This document shows positions 55,241-64,000 of a stretch of DNA of 64,000 nt, piece after piece (within the stretch, counting starts at the first letter, position 1; each line of letters begins with the position of its first letter). Made by a program: the position numbers and the translations under genes. A model generated the notes under the pieces. The model did not search any database, had not been told where the DNA came from, and saw only the letters and a list, made by a program, of their open reading frames with translations. Origin of the DNA: Hydrangea macrophylla (taxonomy: Eukaryota; Streptophyta; Magnoliopsida; Cornales; Hydrangeaceae); the NCBI GenBank assembly GCA_033977485.1, contig CM066987.1:51525033-51589032 (forward strand), in the 5' to 3' direction.

Positions 55241-56780
55241 TGGTTAGGGAGTGGAAGTCTCTTGAAGTGTTAGCATCTCATGATATTCAGCCAGGGCATG
55301 AAGGTGAGAAAGCATATCTTGGGAGTTTGGTTGTCCAACCGACTTTAATAGGGAGGGTTTGACAGATACAGAGGTTAGATGCAATTTTAGTTAACCGTCT
55401 CAATGACTTGGTAGTGGATTTGCTTGATGAGTGTCCGACGGATTGGTCCGTGGATACAGAAGGAAGTTTATGTTTTCAAGGAAGACTCTGTGTACCGAAT
55501 AGTGAAGAGTTGAAGAGGGAAGTACTTGATGAGGCACATCGGTCTCAATACACTATACATCCTGGCGGGACTAAGATGTATCATAACCTGAAACAAACCT
55601 TTTGGTGGGAAGGTATGAAGAGAGATGTTGGAGAATATGTTTCTAAGTGTATGGTGTGTCAGCAGGTTAAGGCGGAACATCAGAGACCGTCTGGCTTGTT
55701 GAAACCTTTAGAAATACCTGTGTGGAAATGGGAGTGTATCTCTATGGATTTTATGGATGGTTTGCCGAGATCCAAGAAGGGAAATGAGTCAATCTGGGTG
55801 ATTGTGGATAGGCTAACTAAGTCGGCGCACTTTATTCCAGTGAGTGTGCATCGGACAGCAGACAAGTTGGCACAGTTGTATATTCGGGAGATATTACGTT
55901 TGCATGGGACTCCGGTCTCGATTGTGTCAGATCGAGATTCGTTGTTTGTGGTAGAGTTTTGGGAGAGTTTTCAGAGGGCGATGGGGACTCGGTTAGACCT
56001 TAGTACTGCTTATCACCCTCAGACCGATGGACAGACTAAGAGGGTTAACCAGATTCTTGAGGATATGTTGAGGGCTTGTGTTCTCGATCTCGGTAGTAGT
56101 TGGGAAGAACACTTGTCATTGGTAGAGTTTGCTTACAATAACAGTTACCATTCTAGCATAGGAATGGCACTTTTCGAAGCGTTGTATGGGAGGCCGTGCA
56201 GATCTCCAGTGTGTTGGACAGAAGTGGGTGACATACCTATTTTGGGTCCAGAGATGGTTCGGAAAACTTCTGAGAAGGTGAGTGTTATTAGAGAGAGGAT
56301 TAAGACTGCTTAGAGTTGGCAAAAGAGTTATGTTGATAGGAAGCGCAAGAGTGTAGAATTCAAAGTGGGAGATTTTGTGTTCTTGAAAGTATCTCCGATG
56401 AAGGGTGTGGTGCGATTTGGTAAGAAAGGGAAGCTTGCTCCGAGGTTTGTAGGACCTTATGAGATCATAGGAAAGGTTGGAGAGTTGGCCTTTAGAGTAT
56501 TGCTGCCTCCGACATTGGCGACAATCCATAACGTGTTCCATGTATCGATGTTGAGGAAGTGTGTGAAGGACCCTTCACAGATTGTTCGTCAGACAGATCT
56601 TGAGATTAACGATGACTCACGTATGTTGTTCGACCTATCACTATTGTCGATCGAGATGTGAAGTATTTGCGGAGGAAAATAGTAAACCTTGTGAAGGTGC
56701 AATGGAGTGAGAGAATTAACGATGTTACGTGGAAACTTGAGGAGAAGATTCGAAAATCGGATCCCGAGCTATTCGAGTAA
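55241..56780 (+). pseudogene. pol: Chromovirus integrase and chromodomain-like C-terminus
   Basis: 55241-55407 is a linker with stops and a frame change. 55408-56313 holds the zinc domain (HRSQYTIHPGGTKMYHNL, CMVCQQVKAEHQRP) and the core: WECISMDFMDGLPRS (first Asp), VSIVSDRDSLF (second Asp), then YHPQTDGQTKRVNQ, where Lys stands at the usual catalytic Glu. After a TAG at 56311-56313, 56314-56661 reads KVGDFVFLKVSPMKGVVRFG, LAPRFVGPYEIIGKVGELA and IHNVFHVSMLRKCV. A frameshift near 56630 leads to a last segment, IVDRDVKYLRRKIVNLVKVQ, TWKLEEKIRKSDPELFE, ending at 56780: the chromodomain-like tail that marks chromoviruses and would target insertion to chromatin. Confidence 0.9.
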
Positions 56781-56833
56781 TGTTCGTACGTGTTCCAAAT
56801 CTCGGGACGAGATTTTCTTTGAGGTGTGTATAA
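56781..56833 (+). other. Chromovirus region expected to hold the polypurine tract
   Basis: TCGGGACGAGATTTTCTTTG and GAGGTGTGTATAA lie between the stop and the LTR. The usual G/A-only tract is absent or degenerate. Confidence 0.5.
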
Positions 56834-57150
56834 TGTAATACCCCATTTTATTTTAAATAGTTTATAACAATTAATTGGTATTTTTATGATTTTATTTATA
56901 TTAATAATGTGGGTAGTATACAAAAATTTGGTGTGAGTGTTTTACAACATAAGAAATACCATTGAAATTTAAATCTTGCAACATCAGTAGTGCACGTGTG
57001 TGTGTGTGTTTGGTTTGGCATGTGTGTTATGATATTTATATAATATTATATTGTGTGTGTACATCTATAGTTATTATATAATATTAGGTTAAAATATGTT
57101 AAACTAAAAAAAAAAGAAAGAAAGGAAACATTAGTTCCCAGACTCAGCCG

Positions 57151-57195
<45 letters not shown>

Positions 57196-59157
57196 GAAGA
57201 AGAAGAAGAAGAAGAAGAAGAAGAAGAAAAGGGAGAAGAAGGAGAACGGTCCCGGGTTCGTGGTCACGTGTGGATCGTGGGGTATTCGTGATTGCCATTT
57301 TTTTTACAAACTTGGTGAGTTAAACTTTGTGTATTCATATATATATACACGTGTGTATATGTGTATACAGGAGTAATTAAATTAGTACATGTTTAATTTA
57401 ATTGTTAGGGTTAAATCTTTGTAATGGATACACGCTATTGTTGAAGTAATTTAGATAGTTTATTTCCCCTTCGTGTGACTTTGCGATCATGACATTAGGG
57501 TATTCGAAAGGGTTAGATGAATCGTTAGTTTGATAAAAACCATATGTGTAATATTCATGTTTGTTAGGAAATATATGTGAAATTCGTTTATTTGTAATTC
57601 ACACAGTTGCAGAAACTTTAGAAAATTATTAGAAAATCGTGGCTCTGAATTTGAACATTATGTCCGCGTGTCTCATGTAAAACGTGATTCTGCACGTTTT
57701 TCGTCTAATGCTGTTTTGCCTTATTCTGCACCGTTTGGGCAGAAATTGAAGATTTCAGTAGCAATTTTTGTAGTATATTAAAATGTACGAAATTGGGGAA
57801 ATATGATTCGTTTTTTTTTTATTTTTTATTCGTTCGTATCACTTAATGAAGATTACATGGAGATATATGAATTCTCTTATAATATTGAGCTATAAAAAAA
57901 ATAGGTGATAGTCATTAACGTTGAGTCCGATTAAATTTCCGAGAATGCAAAATGGTTTCAAGTTCCTTAGTGTTCACCGCTCCCAGTTGTGATATTTTTT
58001 TTTTTGGTAGCTCGACTTGCTGAGTGTACCTTTTTGCCAGTGGCTTCGTGATCAAGCTGGCCTAAGCCTTATGCCCGGCTTATTTTGTTAGACGTCTAGG
58101 CATATTGACTGGCCTTCTGTGTGTATACCTGGTTTGGTTGATACCCCAACCAAACTGGCACCAGAGTGGATGTTGGTAGTATGTCCAGGCACACATGGGA
58201 TATATGTGTGGGTGTACCATGGAGGGTAGCCAAGTGGTGAACCTAGGAAATTGAATAATAAATCGTTTATATAAGTAAGAGGATTATTGTCAATAAATTT
58301 CTCGGCGAGTCAATGGATCTAAAATGTTGATTTCCTGGACTTCTGTTCTTTACTTATATATTCATTTTGGACGTGTAGTGAGTAAATTATGAAGTTAATT
58401 CTTACGAGTTCTTAGTACTAGTAGTTCCGCATAATTTGTGGTATTTTGTTATTATAAATCTTCGCTGTTGCAGGATGGTGGGTCCACTAACATTTTGCAG
58501 GTATTGACTCACCATGTGACGGAAGGTAAGGATTATTTTATTTAATTTCGGGCGAGAACTGCATGGCCACCACATAGAGGGAAACTACTGTTTGTCCCGA
58601 CATGTGAAGTGGAACTATCCTCTTGCCCGAATTACCTATTGAGTGTGGTAGTAAGAGTCACTGTGTGATTCCTAACTCTATGTGTGTGTGGTTTGACTCA
58701 TACCAGTCACGTAACTGACCCGTTGAGTTTTCTCGCGGGTGCGTTCTTATTGGAGCGTAGCCGATCATAATTTGCAGGGCTAGTAGGGAGTTCGTGGCAC
58801 CTGGTAGCAGGAGGCGTGTGGAGTCTTGCGCTATTCTTTTTATTCATTTTTTATATCATTTTAGAGAGTTTAGAAATAAGATTTCTGGCATTGTGGGTCA
58901 TTTAACAATTTAAGATATTGTTTTAGTGAAGTGTTCTTTTTAGATTTTTATTATGTTTTGGAGTTGGATTTAAATCTTGGTTTGACCTTTATGGTGGGAT
59001 GTTGACCGTTGCTTTAGCTAATGTGAGTAATGATTTATTTTGGTACAGTCTGTGTGATGTTATTATATTGCAAACACCTTGATGATTGGACAGCTGGATA
59101 TTGGTTGAGGGTTCTCCCTTGACTAATAATTGGTTGTCCAAAAATTGGGGTGTGACA
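56834..59157 (+). repeat. Chromovirus 3' LTR
   Basis: 2324 bp, TGTAATACCCC...GGTGTGACA. It includes a GA then GAA microsatellite (57150-57235), longer than in the 5' copy. Confidence 0.88.
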
Positions 59158-60285
59158 GTACCTCCCCCTTGATCATGGATCAAGGGTTTTCTTTTTTAAA
59201 GTCATGTAAAATTAGGCTTAAAGACAAAGATCAGAAGATTACAAGGAAGACAAGGTGGAGCCTTCTTGGAGTAGACATGGTGTCCAAGAAAAGAATAAAG
59301 ACTATTTATTATTATTGTTTCACGCTTAGAGCTTGAAAGCATGTGATGTTTAATAATGATTATATCCCCGTAGACCTAGATTCAACTTAAAGGCTCAAGT
59401 TGAATCACCTTAAAAGTCCATAATCATTCATGACCCCTTTGTATGTGATAATTGTTGGGGAGGTTTCACCATATATTTTATATGTCCATGTTTTAAAAAA
59501 ATTTCTAAAATTTAATCCAATTATTGTATTATGAGGATACTCCTTTAAATTAAAATTTTTGAAATTGTTTTCTAAATTTAATTAGTTGGAGCATCGTATG
59601 GACATATTAAAATATAAATGATGAAATATTTATTTTATGTATTTGATGCATGTATAATTGATGAGACCATAAAATTCCTTTCTTGTTACGATATTAAGTT
59701 ATAATCGAAGAGACATTATGAATGTCTTATCGTAGCCTTCCATCATTATAGATGACTGTATTTACTTATTTGGGTCTGTCAGCTACAGATATGTGGGGAC
59801 TGCTCATTCTAAGAAAAGCCACTCATACTATTTAAATATATGATATTAGGAGGTGAGTGGTTAATGGGATCCAAGAAACTATTATGTAAGGGTCTCATTA
59901 GTGACTCATACTTGTATGAATGGTGGGGTCTAACTTAACTAAAATATATGGATCAAGAAACTATTACGTGAGGTTCATAATTTTATAGGCTAAATGATGA
60001 TTGGAACTTGCTTAAGAAGCAATAGGTATGAAATTACCTTCTTATCAAAGTTAGTACGGCCAAGAAACTATTATGTGAGGTTATACTAGTTTTGGTGGGA
60101 CCCCAATCCCCACTAGGAATTTTATAAATAAAGATTCCCAAATTTCTTTAAAGGGATGAGGAAATTGAAAAGAATAGTGGGAGGTACCATTATGATTTAA
60201 AGACCTAAAATCTAATAGATAATAAAATTGAAATTTATTTTATGCTCATAAATTGCTATTTATCTTCTGTAGATCACCGCTAAAA
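59158..60285 (+). other. Presumed remainder of the Copia leader
   Basis: No gene. A small palindrome CCTTGATCATGGATCAAGG (59166-59184). The phrase (G)CCAAGAAACTATTATGTGAGG recurs at about 59872, 59951 and 60060 with diverged surroundings. It runs to the Copia gag ATG. No primer site is present, so the element's own lies left of the chromovirus at 49738. Confidence 0.45.
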
Positions 60286-61324
60286 ATGTCAAACTTCAAC
60301 CCCCTTGCTAAAACTCTGAATACCAACCGTTTGACTGGGCCAAACTTTGATGATTGGTTAAGGAACCTAAAAATCATTCTTACTTCTGATAAAATTGCCT
60401 ATGTCTTGGATGGCCAATGCCGGAATCTCTTCCGGAAGAATCCATTGAGGAAGAGCATGATACTTTGAAAAAGTGGCAGGAAGATGAAATAAAGGTGAGA
60501 TGCTACATGTTAACATCCATGAGCAATGAGCTTCAGAAACAACATGATTCATATAAAAGATCAACCTTTAGTCTTCTTCACCTACAAGAGTTGTATGGGG
60601 GACAAAGTAGAACCCCAAGGTTCAATGTTTCAAAAGAACTCTTCCAGGCCAAAATCGCAGAGGGATCATCTGTAAATATGAGTATGTGCTTAAGATGATC
60701 GGATACATTAAGCAACTCGAAAAGCTTGATGTAGGCATGGATACAAATTTGCAAATAGATTTGATCTTACAATCCTTGCCAGTTTCATTCTCGCAGTTCG
60801 TTATGAACTTCAACATGAGCAGGATGACAGTTCCATTGCATGAGTTGCTAAATATGTTGAATACTGCAGAAAGCTCTATCAAAAAGACAAAGGGATCTGC
60901 TCTTGTAATTCATGAGGCTTCTACTTCTAAGTCCAAGCCCAAGGGTAAAGGAAAATGGAAGGGGCAGAAGTCCAAGATGAAGCCAAAGGGCAGGATCAAG
61001 AAAGGCAAGCCCGCAAATGATCAGGGTAAACGAAAGTTTTTTTTCTGTGGCAAAGAAGGACATTGGAAGAGGAACTACAGAGAGTTCCTTGCTTCCATAA
61101 AAGACAAACCTTCTGAAGGTATGTCTAAATTGCTTTTTTTTATAGAAACTAACCTTTTGGTTTATTATGTTTCTTCTTGGGTATTAGATACTGGAGCTAG
61201 TTCTCATATTTACAATTCGTTGCAGGGATTAAGGGGAAGCAGAAAGTTGAGTAGCGGACAAGCTGCTCTTCGAGTGAGAAATGGAGCAAGTGTTGCTGCA
61301 TTAGCTGTAGGGAGCTACTTTTAG
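60286..61324 (+). pseudogene. gag: Ty1/Copia gag and protease start (frameshifted)
   Basis: ATG at 60286 (MSNFNPLAKTLNTNRLTGPN, DDWLRNLKIILTSDKIAYVL), the usual start of Copia gag. Frame changes at about 60430 and 60690 split the capsid: WQEDEIKVRCYMLTSMSNEL and SLLHLQELYG in the second frame, GMDTNLQIDLILQSLPVSFS and FNMSRMTVPLHELLNMLNTA in the third. A Lys-rich stretch and a zinc knuckle follow, KFFFCGKEGHWKRNYREF, in which the first Cys is Phe and the last is Tyr, so it cannot bind zinc normally. The protease motif WVLDTGASSHIYNSLQGL lies at about 61180-61235. The frame closes at 61322-61324. Confidence 0.88.
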
Positions 61325-62097
61325 CATTACCATCTAGCGTGGTTTTTAGAATTAAAAGATTGTTTATTTATGCCAGATATTATTAGGAATATTATTCCTA
61401 TTTTTGCTTTATCTAGAGATGGTTATAAATTTGTTTTCGAGAAAATTAAATGCTCATTTTATTTAAATGATGATTTAGTTGGTTCTGGCAATTATTTGAA
61501 TGGTCTTTATTTCTTAAACTTGGATAATGGCATTAACTATATTGAGCAAGCAAAAGATAAAACACCAAAGAGACTTAGAGATGAAGTTAATCCTACTTAT
61601 ATGGCATCTTAGATTAGGTCATATTAGTGATGATAGGATCAACAAGTTGGTTAAGGATGGACACTTTGGCTCATTAGCTAATGAAGCTTATCCAACTTGC
61701 GAATCTTGTCTCATGGGCAAAATGACCAAATCACCCTTTGTGGAACATGGGGAAAGAGCTGCCGACATACTCGATTAATTCACGCTGATGTGTCTCCTAT
61801 GAATTCAATTGCAAGAGGAGGATTTTCATACTTCATAACTTTCACCGATGATCACTCACTGTTAGGGAATGTGTACTTAATGAATACAAATCTGAATCTT
61901 TTGAAAAGTTCAAAGAATTCGGAAATGAAGTAGAAAAACAAACTGGGAAAAATATTAAAGTTCTTCGATCAGATCAAGGAGGTGAATACTTAAGCAATGA
62001 ATTCTTGGATCATCTCAAGGAAAATGGTATTTTATCACAATGGACACCACCTGGAACACCACAATTAAATGGTGTGTCCAAAAGGAGAAATCGTACT
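61325..62097 (+). pseudogene. pol: Ty1/Copia integrase, cut by a later insertion
   Basis: Frames 61370-61612 and 61527-61778 give the pre-integrase part: RDGYKFVFEKIKCSFYLN, WHLRLGHISDDRINKLVKDG, CESCLMGKMTKSPF (His-His-Cys-Cys zinc site present). The core starts LIHADVSPMNSI, with the first Asp (first half in another frame) and FTDDHSLLGNVYL. The second Asp is in VLRSDQGGEYLSNEFLDHL at 61960-62020. The third site reads TPQLNGVSKRRNRT, Lys for the usual Glu. The gene is then cut at 62098 by the minus-strand Ogre-like fragment; the rest of pol is not in the window. Confidence 0.87.
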
Positions 62098-64000
62098 TGT
62101 GGACACACGGAATTCCGCTTTGCTTTTTCATTTGAAATCATTTTGAAAAGGAAAAGAAGAGGTCTTTTGAAAACAGATACAGAGTCGCCACTTGGTCTTT
62201 GAGGAACCAAGAAAACTAATTTTGACTCACCCAAACGGATAAAAGGCACCGGCCTTTCATAACCAAAGAACTTGGCTCAGGGTTTTGGTACGAGAGAGGA
62301 AGGAGCCTTTGTTGCGACTAAATCACCCTCAACTCGCCCCGTCTCTCGACAGGCCTCAATTAGCATCCAAAAAAATCATCTTATACTATGTTTGGTTCGA
62401 CAATTAATACTATGATAGTATATTACATCACACAAGAATTTTGAAATGGAAGATCAAACCATAAGATATCATTCATAAGATCTAAGCCAAATATCACACA
62501 ATGTAAAGTAAAAGATCACACAAACAAACCTAGGAAAAATTGTCTAATTACATATCAAGTAATCAAGGCTTCCTAATCTAAAGGGGGACATGAATTGTTC
62601 TTGAAACAAATAATCAAAGAGATTAAAATATGCTTAGCAAGATAAAATGATGCATGTTAATCTTTGAGAAAAGAAGACCTCTCAATCCCCGGGATGGATG
62701 AAAAAAAGATGATTAGATCGAGGGGGACCATGAACGTGTGACCAAGTTCATTCCTTATAATCTTCTTAGATTAGGAGTCACAAAAACCCCCAAATCTTTG
62801 CATGGATGCAATGTATGTATCTAGAATGTGCCAAGGTTGTAGTGTGTTTTGTGTTCATGGATTCCTAGAATGACTTAGAAGTCTAGAATGTGTATGAATG
62901 AATGAAGGAAATCCATCATGAGATATATAAAAATATAGTATGAACTACTTCCTAAGACATGAGCTAATTTGGAGTGCATGTAATCATCAAATGAAAGGAT
63001 GGAAGTAAAAGTGTGCTTGCTGTGAATAGTGGACAGAATAGTGACATGATCTTTTGGAAATTGAAAAGAGGGGCTAGAAATATTTTCAATGCATTATTTT
63101 TGTATGGAGATCTTCCTTATTGTGTCTAGAACACAACCTAAAAATCCAATCTTTAATAAATATTACAGATTGAGAGGAATCATATGAACAATAGAGGTTA
63201 CTCAGAAACAGAGTTTGTACTGTTGACTGAAATGTCAAAAAATCTTAGAAAATGAAAACAAATGATCTAGGGGCCCATATTATACAGCCAGTTCCCTAAG
63301 ACACTGACGTTTAAGAGAAAAATGCGTTGGGACCACTCCTTTTGGAAACGTTTTCTGTAAAAGAAGTCGAAACTCAACCAAGCTGCTGTGACAGCAGAGG
63401 TAGAATATTTGGAGTGAATGTTTGGGCCAAAATGGAACCCTTCCAAGTATTTCCAAGTCAAACCAAAAATCATGGGTGTTCTCTAATGAGTTAGGAAGAC
63501 TTTCCAAGTGGTCTTGCATCCATACATTGAGTGTTGAGTTCTAGAGAAATCTTTGAACTCGGATCACTCACTATTTTGAAGATTTTGGGAAAAACTTAAA
63601 TTTTCTTTCTTGAGATCAAAATGAGAGGGTTTGAGAGGGGTTTTGAAATAGAGGTTTTGAAACAATATTTTCAACATCAAATAGAGATTATGACCTCTTG
63701 AAATATCAACATCAAACTCATCATCAAGAAACCCCAATATTATTGGAGAGCTTCATATATCACACGGATGCAATGCACGTGTGCGTGCGTGCCTATTCTA
63801 AATGCAAAAGAAAGGAAAATCCTACTTCTAACATATAAGCACATAAAATCCCTATCCATGTCCAGTGCGCTAATTTCCCCTTTCATTTTGATCCTTATTA
63901 CCCCCCTCAATCATTTGAAAAGTATTTCTTGGATGATAAAATCTTTTGAAAACAATTTAAATATTTCCCAATAAAGATGATTGGATTGAAATTTTCCTCT
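62098..64000 (-). mobile_element. Ogre-like fragment, minus strand, running off the window
   Basis: Begins TGTGGACACACGG, the complement of an LTR end (...GTGTCCACA). Read on the minus strand, 62340-62130 aligns with the Ogre-like LTR end (GGCTCCTTCCTCTCTC, AAGTGGCGACTC). At 64000-63768 the minus strand matches 10720-11060 of the Ogre-like interior (TTTCAATCCAATCATCTTTATT, TTTTATGTGCTTAT, ATTTTCCTTTCTTTTGCAT, GCATTGCATCCG). No LTR start (TGTAGACACC) is seen between, so the LTR/interior border is unclear. Non-coding throughout. Confidence 0.75.

Larger units (their letters stand above)
49978..59157 (+). mobile_element. Chromovirus (Ty3/Gypsy, probably Tekay/Del) in the Copia leader
   Basis: LTRs at about 49978-52046 and 56834-59157 flank gag, protease, RT, RNase H, integrase and a chromodomain-like end. 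The 3' LTR starts TGTAATACCCC and both end GGGGTGTGACA. Over the shared 2.07 kb the two LTRs are almost identical by eye, so the insertion is recent. The 5' LTR lacks its first ~235 bases, so no target duplication can be confirmed. Frame breaks and a lost catalytic Glu in integrase make it defective. Confidence 0.9.

Noticed and set aside
59166..59184. Palindrome CCTTGATCATGGATCAAGG as a regulatory operator
   Set aside because: Single copy in non-coding retroelement DNA with no gene or promoter placed to use it.

Overview
This window is plant nuclear DNA made almost entirely of transposable elements nested inside one another. I see no intact host gene, no tRNA or rRNA gene and no CRISPR array. 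The evidence for a plant is plant-type Ty3/Gypsy (Tat, Ogre-like, chromovirus) and Ty1/Copia retrotransposons, CACTA and hAT DNA transposons, and captured exons of plant genes (a DEG7-type protease and an ARM-repeat protein). The captured genes suggest a flowering plant, but I cannot name the species.

Layout of the left part. The outermost unit is a CACTA transposon (CACTA-2) whose right end is at 42916 and whose left end is off the window. A Tat-lineage Ty3/Gypsy element (196-42080, 5-bp target duplication GTTTG at 191-195 and 42081-42085) sits in it. Its decayed gag, protease, RT, RNase H, second RNase H and integrase fill 907-6435. It also carries an antisense gene with introns (aORF) running from 40593 leftwards to 25738, with a possible TATA box of its own at 41052-41063. 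Three elements then landed in the Tat element. (1) An Ogre-like non-coding retroelement (7025-25715, duplication GGGGG) has a further, related solo LTR in its 3' LTR (21900-25115, duplication GGTAT). (2) A 3.4-kb solo LTR (27424-30798, AATAG/ATTAG) interrupts the aORF. (3) A 9.4-kb non-autonomous CACTA element (CACTA-1, 31069-40472, duplication TAC) interrupts the aORF again; it carries DEG7 exons with their splice sites and a small palindromic MITE.

Layout of the right part. 42917-47650 is non-coding DNA holding an 882-bp hAT-type element and a roughly 1.27-kb inverted-repeat element. From 47662 a Copia unit reads pol end, LTR (48489-49736), tRNA-Met primer site, leader, gag, then part of pol. 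A chromovirus (49978-59157) interrupts its leader, and a minus-strand Ogre-like fragment (62098 to the window end) interrupts its integrase.

The most unusual material is the 9.7-kb interior of the Ogre-like element. It encodes nothing recognisable. Its 3' half is a series of tandem arrays in which almost every repeat unit is a short inverted repeat: about 3.7 kb of GAGTC-N5-GACTC units, then about 1.35 kb of roughly 60-bp units centred on GCGC-GAA-GCGC, plus two smaller arrays. Other points to check are a 94-bp GT-AG intron-like insertion in the chromovirus RT, the antisense aORF and its possible promoter, and the multi-exon gene capture in CACTA-1. All identifications come from reading the sequence by eye; no database search was run.
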